Assembly: GCF_034521165.1 (NCBI RefSeq)
Contig: NZ_JAXHMV010000013.1
Coordinates: 1 to 64,000 of the forward strand
Direction of reading: 5' to 3'
DNA from: Thiohalophilus sp.
Lineage (GTDB): Bacteria; Pseudomonadota; Gammaproteobacteria; UBA6429; Thiohalophilaceae
Length of the DNA: 64,000 bases
Part shown: piece by piece, positions 1-11,554 of the stretch
Position numbering within the stretch: position 1 is the first letter of the stretch
How the letters are laid out: the number at the start of each line of letters is the position of its first letter
The notes under the pieces: generated by a model
Databases searched by the model: none
Seen by the model: only the letters and a program-made list of their open reading frames with translations
What the model was told of the DNA's origin: nothing
Translations under genes and position numbers: made by a program

Positions 1-4
1 GGTT

Positions 5-765
5 GGTGGAAGTAACGCAAAGGACGCGAAGACGCGGAGGGCGCAAAGAAAGAAATTATTTATTGCGTATGGAAAGTTAAATAAAGTGATTCAGTTGCAG
101 CAGTATTAACTGAATCAAAAAATCAGACCGAGCCACCAAAGAATTAAAGAACTGAGCAAGAAAATTAATTGTTTTACTTCGCGTTCTTTGCGTCTTCGCG
201 TCCTCCGCGTTAATTCCCAGAGAGTCAGCTAGTAGATCGACTCGCTGCTCAGTGAAGTGAGATAGGCGGGTGGAAGTAACGCAAAGGACGCAAAGACGCG
301 GAGGGCGCAAAGAAAGAAATTATTTATTGCGTATGGAAAGTTAAATAAAGTGATTCAGTTGCAGCAGTATTAACTGAATCAAAAAATCAGACCGATCCAC
401 CAAAGCATTAAAGAACTGAACAAGAAAATTAATTGTTTTACTTCGCGTTCTTTGCGTCTTCGCGTCCTCCGCGTTAATTCCCAGAGAGTCAGCTAGTAGA
501 TCGACTCGCTGCTCAGTGAAGTGAGATAGGCGGGTGGAAGTAACGCAAAGGACGCGAAGACGCGGAGGGCGCAAAGAAAGAAATTATTTATTGCGTATGG
601 AAAGTTAAATAAAGTGATTCAGTTGCAGCAGTATTAACTGAATCAAAAAATCAGACCGATCCACCAAAGCATTAAAGAACTGAACAAGAAAATTAATTGT
701 TTTACTTCGCGTTCTTTGCGTCTCTGCGTCCTTCGCGTTAATTTCCAGAGCATCAGCTAATAGAT
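5..765. repeat. three tandem copies of a 264-bp palindromic element
   Basis: The same 264-bp unit begins at 5, 269 and 533. The first two copies are nearly identical; the third ends near 765. Each unit has a left arm rich in AACGCAAAGGACGC-type words and a right arm that is their reverse complement (CTTTGCGTCTTCGCGTCC), so a single strand could fold into a long hairpin. Inside the unit is a smaller inverted repeat, GATTCAGTT and AACTGAATC around an 11-base loop. The short reading frames in the units repeat with the same period and are not believed. The last copy runs to the end of the acyltransferase gene, whose stop codon lies at 757-759. Related arms recur near 29.0 and 44.8-45.1 kb. Confidence 0.9.
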
Positions 766-1623
766 CGGTTCTTCGCCTTCGGGGCGGTGGCGAAAGCGCG
801 GGTGGCTCCACCAGTATTGTTCGGGGCACTGGCGGATGAGGCGTTCCAGTTCGCGGTTCATAATGGCGCTGGCCTGTTCGGGATCGGGGCCGGCGATGGC
901 GTTATCCAGCGGTTCGAAATGCAGGACAAAGCCGCGTGCTCGCGGCAGGCGTTCGGCCCAGGCGCACAGCACCGGGGCCTGATGCTGATGGGCCAGGCGG
1001 GCGGGCAACACCGGCGTGTTGGTGCGGATGCCGAAAAACGGCACCACCACCCCGGCGCCGGCGCCGGGGTTCTGATCGGGCAGGATGCCCAGAATTCGCT
1101 GCTGTTTGAGTGCCCGCACCGCGGCCCGCACGCCGCGGCCGGTGGTGGTCACCAGTTCGGCGCCGAAGCGCTGGCGACCGCGCAGAATAAACTCATCGAA
1201 CCACGGCGAGCGCTGGGTTCGATAGAGGCTGGTCATGGGATAGTGGCGGGAACAGTACAGGCCGATCATCTCCCAGTTGCCCAGATGCGGGACCAGCAGC
1301 AACACGCCCTGCTGTCTGGTCAGTGCCGAGCGCAATGCGGGTTCCCCTTCGACGCGGCGCACCAGTTTGATGACCCGATCAGCCGGACCGTGCCACAGTC
1401 GAAAGGATTCGAGCAGGGTGCGGGCGGTGGCGATCAGGCTGCGGCGCGCCAGCTGTCGGCGTTTTGTGTCGCTCAGTTGTGGCAGGCAAGCGTCCAGGTT
1501 ACGCCGGGCAATCCGCGCCGGTTTGGCCCGCAACAGCCACAATAGCTGGCCGCTCACCCAGCCGGCGCTGTGCAGCACCACCAGGGGCAGACCGGCGAGC
1601 AGTAACAATAGAAATTCACGCAT
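757..1623 (-). CDS. LpxL/HtrB-type lipid A acyltransferase
   Basis: This 288-residue protein belongs to the lysophospholipid/Kdo-lipid A acyltransferase family, which transfers an acyl chain from acyl-ACP to lipid A at the inner membrane. An N-terminal hydrophobic segment (about residues 4-30) anchors it. The family catalytic motif HX4E is present as H113 to E118 in PHLGNWE, and a downstream DQNPG segment is also typical. Length matches the family (about 290-310). Which position of lipid A is acylated cannot be told from sequence, so no symbol is given. The stop codon lies at the edge of the 264-bp repeat, so the extreme C-terminus may have been reshaped by repeat insertion. No strong ribosome-binding site is visible upstream of the ATG. 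Confidence 0.85.
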   Translation of the reverse strand: MREFLLLLLAGLPLVVLHSAGWVSGQLLWLLRAKPARIARRNLDACLPQLSDTKRRQLARRSLIATARTLLESFRLWHGPADRVIKLVRRVEGEPALRSALTRQQGVLLLVPHLGNWEMIGLYCSRHYPMTSLYRTQRSPWFDEFILRGRQRFGAELVTTTGRGVRAAVRALKQQRILGILPDQNPGAGAGVVVPFFGIRTNTPVLPARLAHQHQAPVLCAWAERLPRARGFVLHFEPLDNAIAGPDPEQASAIMNRELERLIRQCPEQYWWSHPRFRHRPEGEEPIY

Positions 1624-1662
1624 GGGGTGTTATCGGAACTGTTAAATATAAATCCTGAAAAT

Positions 1663-1698
1663 AAAAAATCCTGCACGCCTTGTAGCGTACAGGATTTT
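1663..1698 (-). terminator. intrinsic terminator of the 61-aa gene
   Basis: Arms at 1665-1677 and 1686-1698 pair over 13 positions with one mismatch around an 8-base loop. Read on the minus strand, the stem is followed by a run of T (the A-tract at 1663-1668). It lies downstream of the small minus-strand gene and upstream of the acyltransferase, so it should separate the two transcripts. Confidence 0.65.
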
Positions 1699-1706
1699 CC
1701 TTGTGG

Positions 1707-1737
1707 CCGGTTCGGCCCGCTCGGGCGGGCGAACCGG
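1707..1737. repeat. GC-rich hairpin
   Basis: CCGGTTCG, GCCCGC, a short TCGG loop, GCGGGC and GAACCGG form an almost perfect stem with one bulged base. It has no T-tract on either side and sits just before the intrinsic terminator in the 3' region of the small minus-strand gene. It could stabilise that transcript's end or be a REP-like element. Confidence 0.5.
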
Positions 1738-1770
1738 ACAAGGCAGTGGGGGGTTGGATACGGGTATCGG

Positions 1771-1956
1771 TTACGGGGCCTCGCAATCCAGGCAGGCCAG
1801 TTCATTGCGGGCGGCATTCACCCGGTTGAGCAGGTTCAGGTAAACGGCCGCATCCTGTCGGCTGTCCATCGGGCCTTCCATGCCGGCCGGTGTTTCAATA
1901 CACCAGCCCTCGCCACACTGGACCATCGCTGGCGCTTCACGTTTGACGTGCTTCAT
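1771..1956 (-). CDS. 61-residue cysteine-containing protein of unknown function
   Basis: Family not recognised. The protein is short and soluble, with an EGWCIETP segment near residues 16-23 and a C-terminal CLDC motif, giving four cysteines in all with C14. The start is well supported: GGGAGG precedes the ATG at a short spacing on the minus strand. The gene has its own upstream CRP-type box (2078-2093), a TATGAT -10-like hexamer and a downstream intrinsic terminator, so it looks like a stand-alone regulated unit rather than a chance frame. The cysteines suggest metal binding or redox sensing, but this is inference. A longer plus-strand frame over the same DNA is rejected. Confidence 0.7.
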   Translation of the reverse strand: MKHVKREAPAMVQCGEGWCIETPAGMEGPMDSRQDAAVYLNLLNRVNAARNELACLDCEAP

Positions 1957-2016
1957 CTGACACCTCCCGACAGGCTCATCGTGCTACACATTTGGAGAAC
2001 ATTCCGGGCTAAACAT

Positions 2017-2030
2017 CCCAACATGTTGGG
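2017..2030. promoter_or_regulatory. 14-bp perfect palindrome, possible operator
   Basis: CCCAACATGTTGGG is its own reverse complement. It lies about 60-75 bases upstream of the start of the 61-aa gene and just downstream of the transcription start predicted from the CRP-type box. A repressor dimer site or a leader hairpin would both fit. Confidence 0.4.
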
Positions 2031-2053
2031 GGTGCCTGGAGACCTTACCGGTA

Positions 2054-2093
2054 ATCATAGCGCCGTGATAAAAGAAATGTGAATAAATTCACA
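2054..2093 (-). promoter_or_regulatory. CRP-type box with -10 hexamer
   Basis: TGTGAATAAATTCACA at 2078-2093 matches the CRP half-sites TGTGA-N6-TCACA exactly, with A/T flanks on both sides. A further TCACA half-site follows at 2099-2103. On the minus strand TATGAT (2059 down to 2054) would be the -10 hexamer, which puts the box near -39 to -41, close to a class II activator position. The only gene this promoter can serve is the 61-aa protein. A related CRP/FNR-family regulator could be the true binder. The rest of the 1957-2246 gap holds inverted copies of TCCCACTTT near 2172 and 2231 and no gene. Confidence 0.55.
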
Positions 2094-2246
2094 ATTTTTC
2101 ACATTTCCGTTTTTAGAGTGAGGGTATTATTCCCCACATCAATTTCAATATTTTGGCCTCTCTGAAATATGGTTCCCACTTTGTTCGAAAAAAGATAGTA
2201 AAGGGATGTATTTCACTAAAAAAATATTAAAGTGGGAGAAATATGG

Positions 2247-3026
2247 TTATTCTGCCTCATATTTTGAGTATAGAGGGTGCATAGCCGTCATAAGACTCTT
2301 GAAAAGCTGTTTGTTGTGGGACTCTTCCTGCGCCAGCAGCTGTTTCATATGATCCCGCTCGGTGGGCATGGCGAAACAGGCCGGGCAGGAGTCGGGAATG
2401 ACCGGCAGGATTTTCTCGTTGGCAAAATCCGAGGTCTGGCGTTCGCGGACATAGACCAGAGGGCGGATGATGCGCACATCGCTCTCACGGTTGGTATAGC
2501 AGGCCTTCATGGTGCGCAGCTGGCCGCCGTGAAAGGCCGACATCAGGAAGCTTTCGGCCAGATCGTCCAGGTGCTGGGCCAGGGCCAGCACGTTGTAACC
2601 CTCGCGCCGGCAGGTGGCGTACATGATGCCGCGTTTGATGCGCGAGCAGTAGGCGCAGAAGGAGTCGTTTTTCATCTGGGATTTGGCATTTTCGGCGATC
2701 GGCTGGCTTTCAAAGAAATAGGGAATGCCCAGTTGCGCCAGGTAATCCTTCAGGGTTTCGGGATGAAAGCCCTCGATCTGCGGGTCCACGGTCAGGGCTC
2801 CCAGCTCGAAGCGGATCGGGGCGTGGCGTTGCAGATGCCGCAGAATATGCAACAGCGACAGGGAATCCTTGCCACCGGAGAGCCCGAGCAAAACCCGATC
2901 GCCTTCGCGGATCATGCTAAAATCGGCAATCGCCCGACCCACCGGTCGCAGGATGGCCTTGGGCACCTTCAGCTGTGGTGCAGGGGTATCACGGAGATCT
3001 TCGCTAATCGGTGAGCTTGTGGACAT
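2247..3026 (-). CDS. ttcA: tRNA 2-thiocytidine synthetase TtcA
   Basis: TtcA thiolates C32 of certain tRNAs, using ATP to activate the base and an iron-sulfur cluster as sulfur relay. The PP-loop SGGKDS is at residues 50-55, CAYC at C124/C127 and the third cluster region at C214/C217 (SCPAC). The 259-residue length is slightly below that of the E. coli enzyme. The frame is open further upstream (to 3140), but the added residues are not family-like and would overlap the divergent membrane-protein gene at 3129. The ATG at 3026 leaves IADFxMIxEGD near the N-terminus as in known TtcA, so it is preferred. The ribosome-binding site is weak. Confidence 0.93.
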   Translation of the reverse strand: MSTSSPISEDLRDTPAPQLKVPKAILRPVGRAIADFSMIREGDRVLLGLSGGKDSLSLLHILRHLQRHAPIRFELGALTVDPQIEGFHPETLKDYLAQLGIPYFFESQPIAENAKSQMKNDSFCAYCSRIKRGIMYATCRREGYNVLALAQHLDDLAESFLMSAFHGGQLRTMKACYTNRESDVRIIRPLVYVRERQTSDFANEKILPVIPDSCPACFAMPTERDHMKQLLAQEESHNKQLFKSLMTAMHPLYSKYEAE

Positions 3027-3128
3027 GATGCCGCCAGTGTACCCCGTGTTTGCCGTCATCACCATTATGTCAGCCGTGTTGGTGAGTTTCGCTACGGCCC
3101 GGGCGGGACGATATGTTATGTTGTCCGG

Positions 3129-3545
3129 ATGCAGGAGCAACCCCCCGAGTTTGAATCCGGCGACAAGTCATTGCGGCTGAATCTCGCCCTGGTGATTGCC
3201 GCTTATTTTCTGATAGCGGTATTGCTGGAGCCGCTGATCGATTTTCTGCTGGTGCCCGACCCCGGATCGGCCAACCCCTATCAGGTGATGGAACTGGCGG
3301 ATGAAAAGAAGCTTTTGACCGGTTATGTCTACAGCCTGTGGCGTTTGCTGCCGATTCTGTTCTTTCTCTGGTATGGCTGGCGCATTATTGCCTCGCTGCG
3401 TGTCCCGCCAGCCGGTACGCGCTCGCCGTTTACTGTACGGGTGTTAAAGGGCAAGTATGCACGAATGTTCGGTATGTTATTGATACTGGTTGCACTATTG
3501 CTGTTATATCGTGAATTGCTCACCCTGATCAGACTGACAACCTGA
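3129..3545 (+). CDS. small integral membrane protein, unknown function
   Basis: The 138-residue product has three predicted membrane segments, at about 17-39, 68-85 and 112-131. A polar loop of acidic and proline-rich sequence lies between the first two, and a basic loop around residues 92-110 suggests that side is cytoplasmic. No known domain was recognised. It is divergent from ttcA and ends about 230 bases before metH, which has its own promoter. No strong ribosome-binding site is visible. The hydrophobic pattern and the lack of a competing frame support it as real. Confidence 0.65.
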   Translation: MQEQPPEFESGDKSLRLNLALVIAAYFLIAVLLEPLIDFLLVPDPGSANPYQVMELADEKKLLTGYVYSLWRLLPILFFLWYGWRIIASLRVPPAGTRSPFTVRVLKGKYARMFGMLLILVALLLLYRELLTLIRLTT

Positions 3546-3690
3546 GCGAATAGACTTGAATTGTACGTTCAAGGGCGTCATTGAGGGCTGATAACCCGTG
3601 CTGCAGCGCGCATAATCATGCGGTTTTGATGCTCCCGGCCGGTCAGCATCCATACCATTATCACGGGAAATAGGCGGATGACGCTGTTTC

Positions 3691-3699
3691 TGGTATAAT
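3691..3699 (+). promoter_or_regulatory. extended -10 promoter of metH
   Basis: TGGTATAAT combines a consensus TATAAT at 3694-3699 with the upstream TG of an extended -10 element. No good -35 hexamer is visible. It lies about 78 bases before the metH ATG, giving a leader of roughly 70 bases. No cobalamin or SAM riboswitch was recognised in this leader. Confidence 0.55.
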
Positions 3700-3776
3700 C
3701 TTCGGCTCTTTATCCGCGTATTCCCCGATTTTTCACGCATAATCAGTCAATTAATAACGGCTAAAAGAAACTAGTT

Positions 3777-7484
<3,708 letters not shown>

Positions 7485-7510
7485 ACGGGATAGCCAATCC
7501 CTCCAGTCTA

Positions 7511-7542
7511 AAAGCCAGTGCCGCGATGCACTGGCTTTTTTT
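7511..7542 (+). terminator. intrinsic terminator after metH
   Basis: GCCAGTGC and GCACTGGC pair perfectly around a CGCGAT loop and are followed by a run of seven T, starting about 27 bases after the metH stop. Confidence 0.9.
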
Positions 7543-7756
7543 ATGGTAACGGGACATTATTTTGTGACATGAGGCCGGGTCAGTGCCGGCCGGCGGGGGT
7601 TGGAAATCGAATTGTCGCCGGCGGCTCTCAGGCTGCTGACCGGCGCAACATTCGCGGATATCAGTCGCAATAGCATTCGGGAAAGTTCGGCCGAGTAGGG
7701 AAATGTCCGAGAAGTATGATATTTTAGCCACCAGTTAAAACAATCAGCCGCTGTCG

Positions 7757-8614
7757 ATGGGAATACTAAAGAAATTCAGACGGGAAGTTAACGTTGCACT
7801 CTCCAGGCTCTGTCGTCGCAGGACGACGGTCAACTATCTGGGTATGAAGCTGCAGGTGCCGTTGATTTACGGCATGGGACGCGGTTACCTCACCACGGGG
7901 GAAATGTGGATGTCCCACTGCATAGAATTGCTGACGGGTCTGAAGCCGGGTGCGGTACTGGATATTGGCGGTAACGTGGGTGTCTTCCTGGTCAAGCTGC
8001 GGGTTATTGATCAGCAGCGGGCGTATTTTGGTTTTGAACCCAACCCCGTGTGCAATTTTTATGTGCAGGAGTTGATCCGGCTAAACGGTTTTGAGAACAG
8101 CCGTTTTTATCCCGTGGCGATTTCGAATGAGAATTCCATGCGCACACTCTATGCCAGAAAGCTGGGTGAGAAACGCGCTTCCATGCACAAGTTTATGCGC
8201 GAAAATGAAAAGCTGGGTTACTCGTTTGAAATGGTCACCGTGCAGGGCGATGAGTTCATTCGTCGCCTTCCGTTGTCGGAAATTTCCCTGATAAAAATTG
8301 ACGTCGAAGGGGCCGAGTATGAGGTCATTGACGGTATCCAGCAGGTTCTCAAAGATTACCGGCCGTTTGTTTTTTGTGAAGTATTGAATTTAGTGAGTGA
8401 TATCGGTGAGTTTGAGGAACGTAAAAGACGCATTGATGCGATAATCAACATTCTTCATGAGCTCGACTATAACATCGTCGCTTTCAAAACTGCCGGTGGG
8501 GTTAGCGTGTTGAACAGGGCCGAGGAGTTCAACCAGGACTACCAGGACGATTATATCTTTTCTCCCGCCGAATTGACGGAAAAAATACTCGAGACCCGGG
8601 GCATTCTGTCCTGA
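7757..8614 (+). CDS. FkbM-family SAM-dependent methyltransferase
   Basis: The 285-residue protein has the FkbM fold: motif I VLDIGGNVG at 67-75, an acidic FGFEPNP strand at 91-97 and IKIDVEGAE at 179-187, the family's second signature. Members methylate hydroxyl groups of sugars, polyketides or other small molecules; the substrate here cannot be told. The N-terminus is basic and may sit against the membrane or nucleic acid. The stop is six bases before the next gene, so it is probably co-transcribed with the MtfA-type peptidase and amylosucrase. No glycosyltransferase cluster surrounds it, which is unusual for a surface-glycan methyltransferase. Confidence 0.85.
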   Translation: MGILKKFRREVNVALSRLCRRRTTVNYLGMKLQVPLIYGMGRGYLTTGEMWMSHCIELLTGLKPGAVLDIGGNVGVFLVKLRVIDQQRAYFGFEPNPVCNFYVQELIRLNGFENSRFYPVAISNENSMRTLYARKLGEKRASMHKFMRENEKLGYSFEMVTVQGDEFIRRLPLSEISLIKIDVEGAEYEVIDGIQQVLKDYRPFVFCEVLNLVSDIGEFEERKRRIDAIINILHELDYNIVAFKTAGGVSVLNRAEEFNQDYQDDYIFSPAELTEKILETRGILS

Positions 8615-8620
8615 AGCAAC

Positions 8621-9382
8621 GTGCTGAAATTTCTCCATAACTGGCGTGAGAATCGTATACTCCGTGGTTCGTCCTATACCGATTCGCACTGGCGACAGGC
8701 ATTGTCACGCCTGCCTCTGCTCGAACCATTGAATCAGGACGAACTGGACAGGCTGCAAAGACTGGCAACGCTGTTTTTACACGATAAATCCCTCGAAGGG
8801 GCCGGCGATCTGGTTGTCACGACCGAACTGAAGCTGGTCATCGCCCTGCAAGCCTGTTTGCCGATTCTGAACCTGGGGCTGGACTGGTACGACGGCTGGG
8901 TCTCCGTGGTTATCTATCCTGCCGGATTTACGCCGCTGCATACCGAAATGGATGAATACGGTGTTGTCCATGAAGTCAGCCGCCCGCTGAGCGGCGAATC
9001 GTGGGAGCGGGGACCGGTGGTGCTGTCAGCCGAGGATTCGCTGGGTGGAGGACTCATAGACGGTCACAATCTGGTGATACATGAGTTTGCTCACAAGCTG
9101 GATATGCAAAACGGTGTAGCCAATGGCATGCCGCCCCTGCACCGAGGTATGTCCGCACCACAATGGAGCAAGTCGTTCAGCGCCGCCTATGCGGATCTGC
9201 AAAATCGGATTGCGCATGGCAAGTCAGTGGCGATCGATCATTATGCGGCGACGGCACCGGCGGAATTTTTCGCTGTAGTGAGTGAGGTCTTTTTCGAACA
9301 ACCCCGGGTAGTTCAGCAAACTTACCCGGCGGTGTATCAACAACTTGTACAGTTCTATCGGCAAGATCCCCTCAATGTTTAA
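8621..9382 (+). CDS. mtfA: MtfA-type zinc peptidase (M90)
   Basis: The protein aligns over its whole 253 residues with E. coli MtfA, a cytosolic zinc aminopeptidase that binds the glucose repressor Mlc. The zinc motif HEFAHKLD begins at H154, giving HExxH with E155 and H158, and a PAEFFAVVSEVFF segment further on supplies the distal ligand region. The start codon is GTG, six bases after the FkbM stop, so translation is probably coupled. Whether an Mlc-like partner exists in this organism is unknown. The next gene encodes amylosucrase, so a link to carbohydrate use is possible, but this is inference. Confidence 0.88.
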   Translation: MLKFLHNWRENRILRGSSYTDSHWRQALSRLPLLEPLNQDELDRLQRLATLFLHDKSLEGAGDLVVTTELKLVIALQACLPILNLGLDWYDGWVSVVIYPAGFTPLHTEMDEYGVVHEVSRPLSGESWERGPVVLSAEDSLGGGLIDGHNLVIHEFAHKLDMQNGVANGMPPLHRGMSAPQWSKSFSAAYADLQNRIAHGKSVAIDHYAATAPAEFFAVVSEVFFEQPRVVQQTYPAVYQQLVQFYRQDPLNV

Positions 9383-9445
9383 ATATGCCCGGCAGTGGCA
9401 TATAGTGGATCATGCACAAATCGCACAGCAGAGAAGTTTGTCACC

Positions 9446-11404
9446 ATGAACGACGATATTGACCCGCTATGGTTGAAAAAAGAGAGCCGTACCACGCTCG
9501 CACGCCTGCTCCCACGACTGGAAGCGGCATTCCGGGAGCAGGTGGACAGCGCCGAGTGGGAGGGGTATCTCGAGCGACTGAAGCGCCATTTCCCGCGCCT
9601 GTTCGAGCGGCTGTATCGCCTGTATGGTCATAACTACGATTTCTTTTATCACCTGGAAAATATCCTCAAGTCAACCACACATATGTGGCTGGCACGTCCG
9701 GACGAGCTGCGGGCACTGGATGCCATGCGTGAAGTCAATCGTGAATGGTATCTTTCCAATCGCATGGTCGGTGCGATGTGCTATGTGGATCTGTTCGCCG
9801 GTGATCTGCAGCAGTTGCGAGCCCGAATTCCCTACCTGACCGAGCTGGGAATTACGTATCTGCATCTGATGCCTTTGTTTAAAATGCCCGAAGGGGATAA
9901 TGACGGCGGTTATGCCATTAGCAGTTACCGGGAGGTTCATCCTCCCCTGGGCAACATGGACGATCTCCAGGCCCTGGCGACCGAGTTGCGTCATCATGGC
10001 ATATCGCTGGTGCTGGATTTCATTTTTAATCATACGTCGGACGAGCATGAATGGGCACAGGCCGCTCTGGGCGGTGATCCGGAATACCAGGCGTATTATC
10101 GTATGTATCCTGATCGCGCCCTGCCGGATGCCTATGAGCGCAGCATGGGTGAGATTTTTCCCGAGGATCACCCGGGTGCATTTACCTATCGTAACCGGAT
10201 TAAAAAATGGGTCTGGACCACATTTAACAATTACCAGTGGGATCTCAATTACGAAAACCCGGTGTTGTTTACCCAGATGCTGGAGGAAATGCTGTTTCTT
10301 GCCAATCAGGGCGTGGAAATATTACGCCTGGATGCCGTCGCGTTTTTATGGAAACGGCTGGGGACCGATTGCCAGAATCTGCCGGAAGCGCACTGGGTGA
10401 TACAGGCGTTTAATGCGATCGTCAGTATTGCGGCGCCGGCGATGGTGTTCAAATCCGAAGCGATCGTGCATCCCGACGAAGTCAAAAAATATATCGACGT
10501 GGAAGAGTGCCCGCTTTCCTATCATCCTCAACTGATGGCCTTGTTATGGGAAGCCCTCGCCACACGTGATACACGGGCATTGCTGCGCGCGATGCAGGAC
10601 GATTTCACTATTCCATCAGGTTGTGCCTGGGTCAATTATGTGCGCAGCCACGATGATATCGGCTGGGCGTTTTCCGATGAAGATATCATTGCTTCCGGCT
10701 TCGAGCCGGACGAGCATCGGCGTTTTCTGACCGATTTTTATACCGGGCGTTATCCCGGCAGCTTCGCCAGCGGTGCGCCATTCCAGGAAAACAAACAGAC
10801 CGGGGATGCCCGTATTTCCGGAACCTGTGCCTCGTTGTGCGGACTGGAAAAAGCGCTGGCGGAAAAAAATGAAAAGAATATCAATCTGGCGATCCAACGG
10901 ATCCTTCTGCTGCATGGCGTGATTATCATGCTGGGTGGAATCCCGTTGCTGTACGTCGGGGATGAGATTGGAACGTTGAATAATTACGATTACGATCAGG
11001 ACAGTGCCAAGCTGGGAGATACCCGCTGGTTGCATCGCTCACGCTTTGACTGGGAGCTGGCCGAGCAACGCCGGGATAGCGACTCGGTTACCGGAAGGAT
11101 CTATCAGGGTATTCTGCGCCTGATCCAGTTGCGCCAGCAGAACCCGGCATTCAGTCATGCCGAAACCGAATTTACCGATAGTGGTAATACGCATGTGCTG
11201 AGTTTCTTTCGCAATAATGGACAATACAGCGTGTTCGTGCTGGCCAATTTCAGTGAGCATGAGCAGCGCCTGGAAGCCCGGCGTTTGCGCTTGCTGGGAT
11301 TACGCAAGACGATGGTCGATCTGTTCGGGGGGCATACCATCACAGCGACCCAGGAGCTGGTGATGGAACCGTATCAGTTGCTGGTGTTGTCGAGAGGAGC
11401 GTAA
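9446..11404 (+). CDS. amylosucrase (GH13_4)
   Basis: Amylosucrase splits sucrose, adds the glucosyl unit to an alpha-1,4-glucan and releases fructose. From the chosen start the protein has 652 residues. The GH13 catalytic triad is visible: nucleophile D296 in ILRLDAVAF, acid/base E338 in FKSEA and transition-state stabiliser D403 in RSHDDIGW. The 42 and 65 residue spacings equal those of the Neisseria enzyme. The N-terminal helical domain (about 1-85) is typical of amylosucrase and not of sucrose hydrolases in general. The frame extends upstream to a GTG at 9395, but MNDDID at 9446 fits the family better. There is no signal peptide, so it acts in the cytoplasm. The fructose could be used by the ketohexokinase-like enzyme at 21.0-21.9 kb. 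Confidence 0.93.
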   Translation: MNDDIDPLWLKKESRTTLARLLPRLEAAFREQVDSAEWEGYLERLKRHFPRLFERLYRLYGHNYDFFYHLENILKSTTHMWLARPDELRALDAMREVNREWYLSNRMVGAMCYVDLFAGDLQQLRARIPYLTELGITYLHLMPLFKMPEGDNDGGYAISSYREVHPPLGNMDDLQALATELRHHGISLVLDFIFNHTSDEHEWAQAALGGDPEYQAYYRMYPDRALPDAYERSMGEIFPEDHPGAFTYRNRIKKWVWTTFNNYQWDLNYENPVLFTQMLEEMLFLANQGVEILRLDAVAFLWKRLGTDCQNLPEAHWVIQAFNAIVSIAAPAMVFKSEAIVHPDEVKKYIDVEECPLSYHPQLMALLWEALATRDTRALLRAMQDDFTIPSGCAWVNYVRSHDDIGWAFSDEDIIASGFEPDEHRRFLTDFYTGRYPGSFASGAPFQENKQTGDARISGTCASLCGLEKALAEKNEKNINLAIQRILLLHGVIIMLGGIPLLYVGDEIGTLNNYDYDQDSAKLGDTRWLHRSRFDWELAEQRRDSDSVTGRIYQGILRLIQLRQQNPAFSHAETEFTDSGNTHVLSFFRNNGQYSVFVLANFSEHEQRLEARRLRLLGLRKTMVDLFGGHTITATQELVMEPYQLLVLSRGA

Positions 11405-11448
11405 AAATAGTCGGCAGTTTGCAGATGGCAGTTGGCAGAATATAAAAG

Positions 11449-11553
11449 TTCTTAGTTCTTAGTTCTTAGTTCTTAGTTCTTAGTTCTTAGTTCTTAGTGT
11501 TGAGTACTAGTACTAAGTACTGAGTACTAGGTACTCAGCACTTAGTACCTGTT
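11449..11553. repeat. seven TTCTTAG units and TACTAGTAC-type palindromic repeats
   Basis: From 11449 to 11497 the heptamer TTCTTAG occurs exactly seven times head to tail. It passes into a string of 8-bp words related to AGTACTNAGTACT up to 11553. The tract fills the gap between the convergent amylosucrase and fccB genes and ends one base before the fccB stop codon. Similar words occur at 31.4, 44.6 and 47.8 kb. Confidence 0.9.
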
Positions 11554-11554
11554 T

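Noticed and set aside
77..829. Three 74-77 aa frames with the same sequence
   Set aside because: They repeat with the 264-bp unit, lie wholly inside the palindromic element and have no ribosome-binding site.
1627..2082. 151-aa plus-strand frame
   Set aside because: It crosses a terminator, two hairpins and the CRP-type promoter of a better supported minus-strand gene.
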